From positions 109,379-173,378 of the forward strand of contig NZ_RQGQ01000001.1 in NCBI RefSeq assembly GCF_004770265.1: a DNA stretch of 64,000 nt, given 5' to 3'. The DNA comes from Leptospira congkakensis. Lineage in GTDB: Bacteria; Spirochaetota; Leptospiria; Leptospirales; Leptospiraceae. Below the pieces are notes generated by a model that did not search any database, was not told where the DNA came from, and saw nothing but the letters and a program-made list of their open reading frames with translations. Numbering within the stretch: position 1 is the stretch's first letter; every line of letters begins with the position of its first letter. Positions 1 to 8,845 of the stretch are shown here, piece after piece. The translations under genes and the position numbers were made by a program.

Positions 1-677
1 ACAGTAGTGAATGCCCAAACGTTGTTTCCTGATTTGTGAATGTATTGTTTTTCGAGCGAATAGTTGTCTGTAATTCCTTTTTGTACTTCATCTCGAAGTT
101 TTAAATTTTCTTCGAGTTCGTCCATAGAACTGATATCAGAAAAATGTTTACCAATGACTTCAAAGATTTTGTAACCTAAAAAATTTGCAAAAGAATCATT
201 GGTTTCATCTATATAACCATTTTTTCCAGTTAATACAAGCCCAATAGGTGAGTCATGAAACATGGTTTTGAATTTACGTTCTGCAATGGCTAAGTTTGCT
301 TCGGTATCTATTTTTTCAGAAATGTCCCTAGAAGAAGTATGAAGGTATTTTGCTCCCGATGTCGGGTGAATGGTCAAACGGTTGTCAGACTGCAACCAGA
401 TATAACTTCCGTTTTTGTGTAAAAAACGAAAAGTGGAATGGATGTTTTCTTCTCCACGGAGGAGCGGTTGGTGTGATCTTTCTTGGATTAACCTTCTTTC
501 GTCGGGATGAAAATAATCATAAGGATTTTTGCCAATGAGTTCTTCTGATTTGTAACCAATGATTTTTTCTGAATTGGGGCTAACGTAAATATACGTTCCG
601 TCTGGTTCATGTAGACATACCAACTCACGGCTAATTGCCGTTAAAAGATGAAGTATTTCTGAATCGGGGAGTCCCAC
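1..677 (-). CDS. PAS-domain sensory protein (C-terminus cut off by window edge)
   Basis: The reverse strand is open from a GTG at 677 to the window edge, about 225 residues. Two successive PAS-type modules are visible. The first contains LHEPDGTYIYVSPNSEKIIG and PYDYFHPDERR, and the second starts near RKFKTMFHDSPIGLVLTGKNG. Between them is a PAC-like HTSSRDISEK stretch. These are cytoplasmic ligand- or redox-sensing modules that usually precede a histidine kinase, GGDEF or phosphatase output, which would lie beyond the window. The GTG start was chosen because AAGG sits nine bases upstream, and an in-frame TGA lies a few codons further up. A TTG nearer that TGA is possible. PAS identity is well supported, but the output function is unknown. 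Confidence 0.75.
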   Translation of the reverse strand, partial: MGLPDSEILHLLTAISRELVCLHEPDGTYIYVSPNSEKIIGYKSEELIGKNPYDYFHPDERRLIQERSHQPLLRGEENIHSTFRFLHKNGSYIWLQSDNRLTIHPTSGAKYLHTSSRDISEKIDTEANLAIAERKFKTMFHDSPIGLVLTGKNGYIDETNDSFANFLGYKIFEVIGKHFSDISSMDELEENLKLRDEVQKGITDNYSLEKQYIHKSGNNVWAFTT

Positions 678-837
678 AAACAAGATCCTTATTTTTTCCA
701 ATTGGTTGTCTATCGGAATTGTCCTTTTGGGGCAGAGCTTTCATAAAATTAGAGGGAAATTTCTTTTTTTGAAACCAACCCATAGAAAAACGAACCGGTC
801 TTTGTATGGCCAAGAAAATTGAATTAAGGATACTCAA

Positions 838-1191
838 ATGAAAAATCTATCGTATATCATTCTAGACGGAAATTTAACCGCAGACCCAGAAGAAAGAAAT
901 GTCGGAGGGGGAAAGTCCCTTGCCATTTTTACCGTTGCAGTCAATCATACTGCGGGCAACCAAGAAAGTAAGGACAAAGAGGATGTGTCTTTCTTTGAAG
1001 TTGAAGCTTGGGAAAAATTGGGTGAGAACTGTGTCGAATACCTAAAAAAGGGAAGTAAGGTGACGATCATGGGAAATCTAAAACAAAACCGATGGAAAAG
1101 TCCGGAAGGTGAAAACAGGTCTAAGTTCAAAGTAACTGCTTCCACCGTCAGGTTTGATAGTATGCGTAAACAAGATTCGAAGGCTGCGTAA
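838..1191 (+). CDS. ssb: Single-stranded DNA-binding protein (short, no acidic tail)
   Basis: 117-residue OB-fold protein of the bacterial SSB family, which coats ssDNA during replication, recombination and repair. The N-terminal 105 residues show the family pattern: YIILDGNLTADPEER, then FTVAVNH, then FFEVEAWEKLGENCVEYLKKGSKVTIMGNL. The ATG at 838 has AAGGA ten bases upstream. The protein stops right after the OB fold (ends DSMRKQDSKAA). It has neither the glycine-rich linker nor the acidic DDIPF-type tip used by typical SSBs to recruit partner proteins. It may be a secondary SSB paralogue. The gene stands alone and faces a lipoprotein gene, with an inverted repeat between them. Confidence 0.88.
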   Translation: MKNLSYIILDGNLTADPEERNVGGGKSLAIFTVAVNHTAGNQESKDKEDVSFFEVEAWEKLGENCVEYLKKGSKVTIMGNLKQNRWKSPEGENRSKFKVTASTVRFDSMRKQDSKAA

Positions 1192-1200
1192 AATGTAGAT

Positions 1201-1228
1201 ACGGGTGTTGGAGATTTCCTTCACCCGT
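1201..1228. terminator. Inverted repeat between convergent genes, probable bidirectional terminator
   Basis: A 28-base symmetric hairpin: a 7-bp arm ACGGGTG/CACCCGT, a TT/TT internal loop, then a 3-bp GGA/TCC stem closing a GATT loop. It lies between the stops of ssb (+) and the lipoprotein gene (-). There is no clean run of T on either side, so termination is inferred from position and symmetry. Confidence 0.5.
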
Positions 1229-1237
1229 TAAATATTG

Positions 1238-2311
1238 TTAGGGGGTAGGTATCGTTCTTTTTTTATGTTTTGAATGAGTAGGAGAATCAAAAATCGAATG
1301 GTTATCGTTTTGGTCAGTTTTGGAATTTTCCCCAGATTCCTCGGTTAGTTTTTTATCATCACTACGATCTTCTTGGATTGTTTGTTTTCCGTTTTTGATC
1401 ACGGACAAAATTCTAAAGTATCTAGGTGAAGAAACTAAGTTCCACTCTCTAAAATAATACTTTGTAAATGCATGTTTAGGTCCATACACTCCATTTGTAG
1501 AATCGATTTTGTTTTTGATATTGGTTTTGAAATCGGCTTGTTCTTCTTTTGTTAGGTTCGGGAACTGTGCCACTTCCCCATCCACATAACGATTTCGTAA
1601 AATATCCAATTCCCTTCGGTTACGCCCGGAGACGTCTTCAAAAAAATATTGATTGGGGGCATTACAATTTCCCGCATAGGATTCACAATTGGGCACTAGA
1701 TGCGGGTTTACATATTTGAGTTCCAGATAGATACTAATGTATTCTCCTGGGTTTGGAACTTTTCCATCTTGGATTTCTAAAACTTGAGGAACACTGTCTC
1801 TATCTGTGTATTGTCTTTCAATCGCTTCACGTGAGATTTTAGTTTCAGGGGTAGTGCTATTCACCTTCACAGGTTTTTTTGATTCCCCAACAATCACTTT
1901 GTTTCGCATCACTTCTGTTTTGGTCTCTAAAATTTCATAGGCTTGGAAATTAACCGGTTGTTTGGCGATGATCTCACCCTTTTGGTTGATCACGATGATA
2001 TGATGTTCTAAAATAGTACCGGAAATAATTTCTTCTATTATGCTTATCCCCGCATCCTCAAAAAATAAATCTAGTTGGATGAATGGAATTTTGTTTTCCG
2101 AATACTCTATACTCACCCCAGGTTCTTGTGTTAAAGGTTTTTTTCCTTCTTTGGATTCGGAGTGGACTGCTTCCGATTTTGTAATCATCCGAATGCGGTT
2201 GAGATTGATTTGTTCTGTATGAGTCGGGAATGACGGAATGAAAACCTGTTGCGGAGTTTGGCATCCGAATGAAAGAACTAACAGGAAGGAAAGAGAATAC
2301 AAGCGCTTCAT
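1238..2311 (-). CDS. Hypothetical lipoprotein, 357 aa
   Basis: The N-terminus MKRLYSLSFLLVLSFGCQTP is a lipoprotein signal peptide with the lipobox LSFGC and the lipidated Cys at residue 17. The mature protein is hydrophilic. It contains a KEGKKPLTQEPG segment, a beta-rich middle with VIVINQKGEIIAKQPVNFQ, and a charged C-terminal tail rich in Lys, Asp and Glu. A Cys pair (CESYAGNC) in the middle may form a disulfide outside the cytoplasm. I do not recognise a family. The next gene upstream on this strand also encodes a small lipoprotein, so both probably end up in the envelope. Confidence 0.75.
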   Translation of the reverse strand: MKRLYSLSFLLVLSFGCQTPQQVFIPSFPTHTEQINLNRIRMITKSEAVHSESKEGKKPLTQEPGVSIEYSENKIPFIQLDLFFEDAGISIIEEIISGTILEHHIIVINQKGEIIAKQPVNFQAYEILETKTEVMRNKVIVGESKKPVKVNSTTPETKISREAIERQYTDRDSVPQVLEIQDGKVPNPGEYISIYLELKYVNPHLVPNCESYAGNCNAPNQYFFEDVSGRNRRELDILRNRYVDGEVAQFPNLTKEEQADFKTNIKNKIDSTNGVYGPKHAFTKYYFREWNLVSSPRYFRILSVIKNGKQTIQEDRSDDKKLTEESGENSKTDQNDNHSIFDSPTHSKHKKRTIPTP

Positions 2312-2332
2312 ATAGTGAGTATCGGCCAGAGA

Positions 2333-2354
2333 TTGCCCCTAAAATTAGGGGCAA
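2333..2354. repeat. Strong hairpin between two lipoprotein genes
   Basis: Perfect inverted repeat TTGCCCCTA-AAAT-TAGGGGCAA (9-bp stem, 4-base loop) just after the stop of the DUF3332-like gene and before the lipoprotein gene in the direction of transcription. It lacks a following U-tract. It could be a weak terminator, attenuator or RNA 3'-end stabiliser. Confidence 0.6.
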
Positions 2355-2362
2355 TGGGCAAG

Positions 2363-2869
2363 TTAGATGTGTTTTACGCCGGCTGGAGGAAGGATAGGTC
2401 CGCTCACTTGAAGGATTTCTACATATTTTCCATTCACCAAACGGAATGCTTTTTCCGGTTTGTCTTTTAAGAAATATACTGCTTCCATTCCTTTTTGTGT
2501 AGGAGCTTCCATTTTCAAAACCTTTCCCCACTCAGAATAAGTAAGAGTAATGGTTTGACCATCTTGTGTGTATTCTTTTACAAGTTTACCATCAAAGTCA
2601 TACTCTGCCATTGCGATTGGATTTCTGTCGGTCCAGAATTCAATTAAGTTGAAAATGAGAACATCCAAAATTCCGCCAACGTAATAAGCGATAGAAATTG
2701 GAAAGAGCATTAAAAGGGAACGAAAGAAACCTGCAACCTTTCCTGTTCCGATTTGAATGTTTCCGTTGAAAGAATAAATTGCTTTCGTAAGGCCAAATTT
2801 TCCGAAACAGTTTGCGAATAAACCAATGGAAAGAATTCCAATGAGTGCCGATTTGAATATTTTTTTCAT
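2363..2869 (-). CDS. DUF3332-like lipoprotein, 168 aa
   Basis: The N-terminus MKKIFKSALIGILSIGLFANC is a signal peptide ending in a spirochaete-type lipobox (LFANC). The sequence after the Cys, FGKFGLTKAIYSFN, followed by a hydrophobic segment (LLMLFPISIAYYVGGILDVLIFNLIEFWT), matches my memory of the DUF3332 family. These are small envelope proteins of unknown function in which a conserved C-F/Y-G motif opens the mature chain. The C-terminal half (YDFDGKLVKEYTQDGQTITLTY) is beta-rich. The start ATG is preceded by GAGG. A 12-bp palindrome AGTTCTTGAACT lies 12 bases upstream of the start codon, in the leader. Family assignment is from memory only. Confidence 0.7.
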   Translation of the reverse strand: MKKIFKSALIGILSIGLFANCFGKFGLTKAIYSFNGNIQIGTGKVAGFFRSLLMLFPISIAYYVGGILDVLIFNLIEFWTDRNPIAMAEYDFDGKLVKEYTQDGQTITLTYSEWGKVLKMEAPTQKGMEAVYFLKDKPEKAFRLVNGKYVEILQVSGPILPPAGVKHI

Positions 2870-2879
2870 TTTTACCTCG

Positions 2880-2893
2880 TAGTTCTTGAACTA
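2880..2893. promoter_or_regulatory. Palindrome in leader of DUF3332-like gene
   Basis: TAGTTC-TT-GAACTA, an inverted repeat with 6-bp arms, ends 11 bases before the start codon of the minus-strand lipoprotein gene. The core AGTTCTTGAACT recurs exactly at 35857-35868 upstream of the aldehyde dehydrogenase gene, so it may be the operator of a dimeric regulator. No regulator has been identified. Confidence 0.35.
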
Positions 2894-2999
2894 AAAAAAC
2901 TAAAGACCAATCCTAGGTGATTCAGGAATCATCTGCAAGCCGAAATGATTGACATGGTCATTTTTTCGAAGAATCTGGTCTGAATAGAAGGCAACTCCA

Positions 3000-4463
3000 T
3001 TGATCTTTTCCGATTTTGAATATTTTGTCTTCTTTCTCTTTGTTTTTTTTACGGTTTGGTACGTATTCCCGACTATTTTTTCCAACCAATCTCGAGAAAC
3101 ACGAATCTTACATATATTTCTACTCATTAGTAGTTATTTCTTTTACATGTCTTGGGATTATCGTTTCGGTGCTCTCATTCTACTTTCCACTGCCATTGAT
3201 TATTTTGTAGGTATCAAACTAAGCTCAGAAACTAGGGAAAAGGTTAGGTATTATCTTTTACTTTTTAGTTTGATTACAAACTTAGTTTTTATTTTAGGAT
3301 TCTTTAAATACTATAACTTTCTTGTTACATCGGTGAATGCTGTCACCAACCCCTTGTTTGGTGCCGATACTTTGCCTGTTCTTAAAATTATTTTACCAGC
3401 AGGAATTTCTTTTTTTACCTTCCAATCTTTGTCTTATACAATCGATGTGTATCGCAAAGAAATCCCGGCTGAAAAAGATTTTGTTCGTTTTGCCTTATTT
3501 GTAAGTTTTTTCCCACAATTGGTAGCAGGGCCTATCGTAACAGCCCGAACCTTTATGCCACAATTGTACACTCCGAAAAAACTCGAAGATATTGAATTTC
3601 GTGTGGCGATTCGATTTTTTATGTTGGGCTATTTTAAAAAGGCAGTTTTGTCTGATATGGTAGCTCCCACCATCGACACGATTTACGCTGATCCATCTGG
3701 TTTTCACGCCTATGCTTTGTTAATTGGTGCTGCCCTAGGTGGAATCCAAGTGTATTTAGATTTTAGTGGGTATTCCGATATGGCCATTGGAAGTGCCATG
3801 TTGCTCGGTTATAAACTTCCCACAAACTTCAACTTACCATTCCTCGCCACGTCTGTTTCTGGATTTTGGCGTCGTTGGCATATGACACTCAATTCTTGGT
3901 TACGTGATTATATTTATATTCCTATGGGTGGTAGTCGGGTAACTTCAGTAAGACGAAAGTTTAATCTTTGGTTCACAATGTTTGTGAGCGGGGTTTGGCA
4001 CGGCGCACAGTGGACTTTTGTGTTTTGGGGATCCTTAAACGGATTTTTTTACGTTTTGGAAGAGATTTGGAAAGAATGGTTTCCGGACAAAAAGAACCAG
4101 ACAGAAACCAAACATTGGTATGCGGCGGCTCCTCTTTGGCTCTTTCAGAATATTCTCAATAGCTCTATTTTCTTTTTGGGAGCGGTTTTTTTTCGTTCCC
4201 TCAATTGGGAAAATGCTTGGATTCACATTCGGGGAATATTTACATTCCAAGCCGGACAAATTCGTCCCTATATGTGGAAAGACTTCCTTTGGATTCTATT
4301 TTTCCTCTATTTAGGCCATATCATTGGGTATTTTATCTTTGAGAAGGGAAAAGGCAAACAAATCCCTGCCAGTTTGGAATTTGCCCTATACCCCATTCTC
4401 TTTCTTGTCTTAAATTTAGCTACACCGGAAAATTCTGTTCCGTTCATTTACTTTCAGTTCTAA
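3000..4463 (+). CDS. MBOAT-family membrane O-acyltransferase (AlgI-like)
   Basis: 487-residue polytopic membrane protein with about ten hydrophobic segments. It has the MBOAT signature: a HxxxL-like region and the invariant catalytic His (H334) in SGVWHGAQWTFVFWG, preceded by FWRRWHMTLNSWLRDYIYIP. AlgI-type members transfer acyl, usually acetyl, groups across the inner membrane onto cell-surface polysaccharides. The start is TTG at 3000 with AAGG ten bases upstream. No AlgJ/AlgX/DHHW-type periplasmic partner is adjacent, so the acceptor is unknown. An O-antigen or other surface glycan is plausible for Leptospira. Confidence 0.9.
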   Translation: MIFSDFEYFVFFLFVFFTVWYVFPTIFSNQSRETRILHIFLLISSYFFYMSWDYRFGALILLSTAIDYFVGIKLSSETREKVRYYLLLFSLITNLVFILGFFKYYNFLVTSVNAVTNPLFGADTLPVLKIILPAGISFFTFQSLSYTIDVYRKEIPAEKDFVRFALFVSFFPQLVAGPIVTARTFMPQLYTPKKLEDIEFRVAIRFFMLGYFKKAVLSDMVAPTIDTIYADPSGFHAYALLIGAALGGIQVYLDFSGYSDMAIGSAMLLGYKLPTNFNLPFLATSVSGFWRRWHMTLNSWLRDYIYIPMGGSRVTSVRRKFNLWFTMFVSGVWHGAQWTFVFWGSLNGFFYVLEEIWKEWFPDKKNQTETKHWYAAAPLWLFQNILNSSIFFLGAVFFRSLNWENAWIHIRGIFTFQAGQIRPYMWKDFLWILFFLYLGHIIGYFIFEKGKGKQIPASLEFALYPILFLVLNLATPENSVPFIYFQF

Positions 4464-4510
4464 TTTGCTTTTTTCGTTTCCAATAATGTGAATCCTTGTA
4501 GCTTGTTGCT

Positions 4511-4858
4511 ATGGAAAGTGAGCGAAGGCTTCCACGAATATCCCCCGGTGACTTTTCTGGATTTGAAGTCCAATTGGATTTGGAAGGGATCACACTTTTT
4601 GGAAAGTTAGGGAATATTTCCGAAGAGGGCCTTTGTTTTTTGGGTGAGGACGATTTACTTGGTGACGAAATCGAATCCCAGGTTTTGGGCAGTATTGTTT
4701 GGGCAAAAGGCACCAAACGGATGTTCTTTGAAGGAACAGTGATGTGGACCCAAACTTCCAAAATCAAAAATGTAATTTATTATATTGCTGGAATCCAATT
4801 TCAAGAAAGACTCAATCTAACTGATTCAATGCTCGCACGTAGTTTGGAGATCAAATGA
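4511..4858 (+). CDS. PilZ-domain protein
   Basis: 115-residue single-domain protein. The N-terminal RRLPR with the downstream GNISEEGLCF matches the two PilZ signatures (RxxxR and [D/N]xSxxG), which together bind cyclic di-GMP. This suggests a stand-alone c-di-GMP receptor. Asn replaces Asp in the second motif, as in many active members. No Shine-Dalgarno is evident before the ATG. Its stop overlaps the next gene's start (ATGA), so it appears to open the 4511-8784 operon. It could regulate surface or motility functions, but the target is not visible. Confidence 0.78.
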   Translation: MESERRLPRISPGDFSGFEVQLDLEGITLFGKLGNISEEGLCFLGEDDLLGDEIESQVLGSIVWAKGTKRMFFEGTVMWTQTSKIKNVIYYIAGIQFQERLNLTDSMLARSLEIK

Positions 4859-5547
4859 AAATACTACTTCTGGGTGGCACCGGTCTTATCGGTAAACAAG
4901 TGTTACTATCTCTTGTTTTTTATCCCCAAATCAAAAAGGTGATTGTTTGGGCCAGAAACTCACAATCTGCTTCCAATCCCAACGTACCCATTGAAGTCAT
5001 ACAAGTAAAGTGGGAGGACTTTCAATCTGGAAAGGTTTCTATCCCCGATGGTTTGGATGCTGTGTTTTGTTGTCTTGGTACCACCATTAACAAAGCAGGA
5101 AGCCAAGAGAAATTTAAAGAAATAGATTACGAATATCCTTTGCTTGCGGCAAAACAAGCCAAAACAAAAAAGGTTCCAGGTTTCTATATCATCACTGCTA
5201 TGGGATCTGATTCCAACTCTTCTATATTTTATAATCGAGTGAAAGGGGAAATTGAAACGGAACTTCGTAATTTACAATTCCCGTTTTTAGGAATTTTTAG
5301 ACCTTCCCTTCTGATTGGTGAAAGGGAAGAAGTGCGAATGGGTGAAAAAGTAGGGGAGTTTCTTGGAAATCTAATTCCTTTTGGACTTCTAGGACTCAAA
5401 AAATTCAAACCAATCCCTGGTGAATATGTTGCCAAATCCATGATCTATTCTTTATTACACGACAAACCAGAAGCAGGAACAGCCCCGCAAGTGAAAGTTT
5501 ATGAAAACGATGTCCTTTGGGAGATCGGTAAGGACCATTCTTTTTGA
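4855..5547 (+). CDS. NAD(P)-binding Rossmann-fold protein (atypical SDR, TIP30-like)
   Basis: 230 residues. It opens with a beta strand and the dinucleotide-binding loop LLLGGTGLIGKQVL, followed by the SDR-like strand motifs DAVFCCLGTTINKAG and FYIITAMGSDSNSSIFYNRVKGEIE. The last contains Y and K at the spacing of an SDR YxxxK-like site (YNRVK). This pattern fits the atypical SDR group that includes TIP30/HTATIP2 and YwnB-like NmrA relatives. Substrate is unknown. It overlaps the PilZ gene by 4 bases and the acyltransferase gene by 4 bases, so all three are probably translationally coupled. Confidence 0.75.
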   Translation: MKILLLGGTGLIGKQVLLSLVFYPQIKKVIVWARNSQSASNPNVPIEVIQVKWEDFQSGKVSIPDGLDAVFCCLGTTINKAGSQEKFKEIDYEYPLLAAKQAKTKKVPGFYIITAMGSDSNSSIFYNRVKGEIETELRNLQFPFLGIFRPSLLIGEREEVRMGEKVGEFLGNLIPFGLLGLKKFKPIPGEYVAKSMIYSLLHDKPEAGTAPQVKVYENDVLWEIGKDHSF

Positions 5548-6281
5548 TTCCAGATAACAAACAAAAACCCTATTCCAAAACCAAATACATCATCCTGAGT
5601 TGGGTGGTTCACTTCATCGTAAGAGTTTGGTATTTATTCATTCGAAACCAAAAGTTTATGATTCCCGAAGAAAGTGCCAAAGTCATTGAAACTGGTTCTG
5701 GATATATCATTGCTGTTTTTCATGAAACAACTCTTTCTCTTTACCGACACGCCACAGAGTATTTGAAACGAAAGAAAAAAGCGGATATGGTCGCTCTTGT
5801 TTCTCAATCCAAAGATGGTGAAATCATCCACCAAACCTTTGCTCGCTCTAACTTACGTTCAGTGCGAGGTTCTTCCACAAGAGGGGGAACGGGTGCCTTT
5901 CGCAATATCCTCAAAGAAATGAAACAAGGTGCGGTTCCTATCTTTACCGTAGATGGTCCAAAAGGGCCTAGGCGAGAAGTAAAACCAGGTGTCATTGTGA
6001 CCGCTTCTCTTACAGGTTTTCCCATCCTATATTTGCATTCTTGTTATGACAGGGCTTATACTTTCAAAAGTTGGGACAGGCATTTTTTCCCTAAATTTGG
6101 GGCGCGTCTTTTCATCCAATACGGGGAACCGTTTTTTGTTCCGAAAGGTCTTTCGGAGAGCCAAATGGATGAATATGCCAAAAAATTGGAAATTGCCATG
6201 GGGAAAAATGCAGAAAACCTGGAATCCTATGTGCGGGAACGTTTCCCTGACAATTCTATTGACGTACCGCCTAAACTCTAA
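5544..6281 (+). CDS. DUF374 / lysophospholipid acyltransferase-like protein
   Basis: 245 residues with one N-terminal hydrophobic segment (IILSWVVHFIVRVWYLFI). The DUF374 hallmark blocks are ALVSQSKDGEIIHQTF, VRGSSTRGGTGAFRNIL and VPIFTVDGPKGPRREVKPG. This family is related to the LPLAT/LpxL acyltransferases and is thought to act on lipids at the inner membrane. The start is TTG at 5544, overlapping the previous stop (TTGA), with AAGGACC upstream. Short spacing to metK suggests one transcript, though no direct metabolic link is evident. Confidence 0.83.
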   Translation: MIPDNKQKPYSKTKYIILSWVVHFIVRVWYLFIRNQKFMIPEESAKVIETGSGYIIAVFHETTLSLYRHATEYLKRKKKADMVALVSQSKDGEIIHQTFARSNLRSVRGSSTRGGTGAFRNILKEMKQGAVPIFTVDGPKGPRREVKPGVIVTASLTGFPILYLHSCYDRAYTFKSWDRHFFPKFGARLFIQYGEPFFVPKGLSESQMDEYAKKLEIAMGKNAENLESYVRERFPDNSIDVPPKL

Positions 6282-6305
6282 ATTTTAACCAAGTAAGGTA
6301 AAAAA

Positions 6306-7472
6306 ATGTCATCTCTCAAAAACTATATCTTCACTTCCGAGTCCGTATCTGAAGGACACCCAGACAAAGTCTGTGACCAAATTTCCGATGCCATTCTCGA
6401 TGCATATTTAGCCCAAGATCCGAAATCCCGTGTTGCTTGTGAAACTCTTGTAACAACAAACCTTGTTGTGATTGCCGGTGAGATCACCAGTAAAGGAAAA
6501 GTGGACACACAAGAAGTGGCCCGCGATGTGATTCGAAAAATTGGTTATAACGATATCAATATGTATTTCGATGCAGACTTTGCTGTGGTTTCTTCCCACG
6601 TTCACGCTCAGTCTCCAGACATTGCCCAAGGGGTAAACGAAGGAGAAGGTCTTCATACTGAACAAGGTGCTGGTGACCAAGGTCTTATGTTTGGTTTTGC
6701 AATCGCGGAAACTCCAGAACTAATGCCTGCTCCTCTTTACTACTCACACAAACTTTTGGAAAACCTATCTGACCTTCGTCATACAGGTAAAATCGATTGG
6801 TTACGTCCTGATGCAAAATCGCAAGTTACCATCCAATACGAAGATGGAAAACCAAAAAGAGTCGATACTGTTGTAATCTCTACGCAACACAAACCAGGTG
6901 TGACTCACAAACAAATCGAAGAAGCAGTCATCGAAGAATGTATCAAAAAAATCATTCCTAAAGAACTTCTTACAAACACTCGTTATTTTATTAACCCTAC
7001 TGGTAAATTTGAAATTGGTGGGCCACACGGTGATACAGGTCTTACAGGACGTAAAATCATCGTAGATACTTACGGTGGAATGGGTCGTCACGGTGGTGGA
7101 GCGTTCTCTGGAAAAGATCCATCTAAAGTGGACCGTTCAGCAGCATATATCGGCCGTTATATTGCGAAAAACGTAGTGGCTGCTGGTCTTGCTCATAAAT
7201 GCGAAGTACAACTTGCATACGCAATTGGTGTTGCGGAACCAGTATCTGTTCTTGTTGATACTTTCGGAACAGGAACCATTTCTGATGAAGAAATTGCAAA
7301 ACGAGTTTTGGCAAATTTCAAACTCACTCCAAAAGGAATCGTAGATGGTCTTGATCTTCTTGGAAAGGGAAGAAAATACCAAGAAACAGCGGCTTATGGC
7401 CACTTTGGTAGAACAGGTAGCACATTTACTTGGGAAAAAACTGATAAAGCGGAAGCTTTAAAAAAAGGATAA
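6306..7472 (+). CDS. metK: S-adenosylmethionine synthetase
   Basis: 388 residues, the usual MetK length. It forms SAM from methionine and ATP in the cytoplasm. Landmarks are [20 protein letters not shown] at the N-terminus (ATP/metal site), [12 protein letters not shown] (hexapeptide signature), [20 protein letters not shown] and [27 protein letters not shown] precedes the ATG. It sits 24 bases after the DUF374 gene and 3 bases before the transketolase half. No SAM riboswitch can fit in the short upstream gap. The window also carries methionine-salvage genes mtnC and mtnA elsewhere. Confidence 0.98.
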   Translation: MSSLKNYIFTSESVSEGHPDKVCDQISDAILDAYLAQDPKSRVACETLVTTNLVVIAGEITSKGKVDTQEVARDVIRKIGYNDINMYFDADFAVVSSHVHAQSPDIAQGVNEGEGLHTEQGAGDQGLMFGFAIAETPELMPAPLYYSHKLLENLSDLRHTGKIDWLRPDAKSQVTIQYEDGKPKRVDTVVISTQHKPGVTHKQIEEAVIEECIKKIIPKELLTNTRYFINPTGKFEIGGPHGDTGLTGRKIIVDTYGGMGRHGGGAFSGKDPSKVDRSAAYIGRYIAKNVVAAGLAHKCEVQLAYAIGVAEPVSVLVDTFGTGTISDEEIAKRVLANFKLTPKGIVDGLDLLGKGRKYQETAAYGHFGRTGSTFTWEKTDKAEALKKG

Positions 7473-7475
7473 ATA

Positions 7476-8441
7476 ATGGGAGCACCTAGCCAATCCACCG
7501 CAGACAAAAAAGCAACGAGAGATGCCTACGGCGAAGCCTTAGTTGAGTTAGGTGCATCTAGACAAGATGTCGTGGTTTTAGATGCGGATCTTTCTGGTTC
7601 CACTAAAACTGCGGATTTTAAGAAAAAATATCCTGAACGATTTTTTAACGTTGGTGTCGCTGAACAAAACTTAGTTGGTCACGCGGCAGGCCTTGCTCTT
7701 TCTGGGTTTGTGCCTTTTGCTTCTAGTTTTGCTATGTTTTTATCCGGCAGAGCTTGGGAAGTAGTTCGTAACAGTGTCGTTTACCCAAAGGTAAACGTAA
7801 AACTAGTTGCCTCTCATGGTGGAATCACTGTGGGTGAAGACGGTGCATCTCACCAATGTATCGAAGACTTCGCGATCATGCGAGTCATTCCAGAAATGAC
7901 TGTGATTTGTCCTTCTGATTTTAACGAAACCAAACAAGTCATCCATGCTATCGCTGATTACCAAGGCCCAGTGTACGTAAGGGTTGGTCGTCCGGCAATT
8001 CCTGTCATTGAAAGAGAAAACTACAAATTCCAAATTGGAAAAGCAGAAGTCATCTCTGATGGAAAAGACGTTTGTATCATTGCCAATGGTGTAATGGTAA
8101 ACGAAGCCATGATTGCTGTGGGCCTACTCAAAGAAAAAGGAATCAATGCAAGCCTTCTCAATATGGCAACTATCAAACCTTTGGACAAAGATGCCATCAT
8201 CGCCAAAGCAAAAGAATGTGGTGCTGTTGTGACTTGTGAAGAACACAATGTGATTGGTGGTCTTGGTTCTGCAGTTTCAGAACTTCTTTCGGAAGAGTAT
8301 CCAGTTCCTGTCATTAAAGTGGGAATGAAAGATACATTCGGAAAATCAGGAACTTGGAGTGGTCTACTCGATTACTTCGGTCTCCGCGCAAAAGACGTAG
8401 TATCCCACGTAGAAATCGCAATTTCCAAAAAGAAAAAATAG
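7476..8441 (+). CDS. Transketolase C-terminal half (Pyr + C domains)
   Basis: 321 residues covering only the pyrimidine-binding and C-terminal domains of a transketolase/DXS-type enzyme. Visible are [36 protein letters not shown] (the catalytic Glu of the Pyr domain) and [23 protein letters not shown]. The thiamine diphosphate/Mg-binding N-terminal half (GDG motif) is absent here and must be encoded elsewhere for a two-subunit enzyme. The gene starts 3 bases after metK. It is likely a functional subunit rather than a pseudogene, because split transketolases are known in many bacteria. Confidence 0.9.
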   Translation: MGAPSQSTADKKATRDAYGEALVELGASRQDVVVLDADLSGSTKTADFKKKYPERFFNVGVAEQNLVGHAAGLALSGFVPFASSFAMFLSGRAWEVVRNSVVYPKVNVKLVASHGGITVGEDGASHQCIEDFAIMRVIPEMTVICPSDFNETKQVIHAIADYQGPVYVRVGRPAIPVIERENYKFQIGKAEVISDGKDVCIIANGVMVNEAMIAVGLLKEKGINASLLNMATIKPLDKDAIIAKAKECGAVVTCEEHNVIGGLGSAVSELLSEEYPVPVIKVGMKDTFGKSGTWSGLLDYFGLRAKDVVSHVEIAISKKKK

Positions 8442-8445
8442 GGTT

Positions 8446-8784
8446 TTGGTTTCGGTTATGACCGGTGCCGGAGCTTCTCAACCATCCATCTTAGAAGAAA
8501 CAGAAGTAAGGCCACGTCTTAGTGACGGGCCTTGGAAGGTTGTCCTTTGGGATGATGACTTTCATACTTACGAATACGTCATTGAGATGTTAATGGACGT
8601 ATGCCAAATGCCTTGGGAAAAAGCCTTCCAACATGCTGTGGAAGTAGATACCAGAAAAAAAACCATCGTCTTTTCTGGAGAATTGGAACATGCAGAGTTT
8701 GTCCACGAACGGATCTTAAACTATGGTCCAGATCCTAGAATGGGTTCTTCGAAAGGTTCCATGACTGCCACTCTAGAGCAGTAA
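8446..8784 (+). CDS. clpS: ATP-dependent Clp protease adaptor ClpS
   Basis: 112 residues from TTG 8446, or 108 from ATG 8458. The two starts cannot be separated, since neither has a well-placed Shine-Dalgarno. The ClpS core is clear: PWKVVLWDDDFHTYEYVIEMLMDVCQM (N-degron pocket region with D-D-x-x-T-Y), then KAFQHAVEVDTRKKTIVFSGELEHAEFVHERI. ClpS delivers N-end-rule substrates to ClpA/ClpC unfoldase-ClpP. No clp protease gene is adjacent. It ends the operon and has a C-terminal extension of about 18 residues (PDPRMGSSKGSMTATLEQ) after the fold. Confidence 0.93.
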   Translation: MVSVMTGAGASQPSILEETEVRPRLSDGPWKVVLWDDDFHTYEYVIEMLMDVCQMPWEKAFQHAVEVDTRKKTIVFSGELEHAEFVHERILNYGPDPRMGSSKGSMTATLEQ

Positions 8785-8845
8785 ACTAATTACTTTTTTA
8801 TTTTAAATACAATCTTCGAAGAAATGCAATCGCGAACGTCAGCGA

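Noticed and set aside
6282..6305. SAM riboswitch before metK
   Set aside because: Only 24 bases separate metK from the upstream gene, and no such fold can fit.
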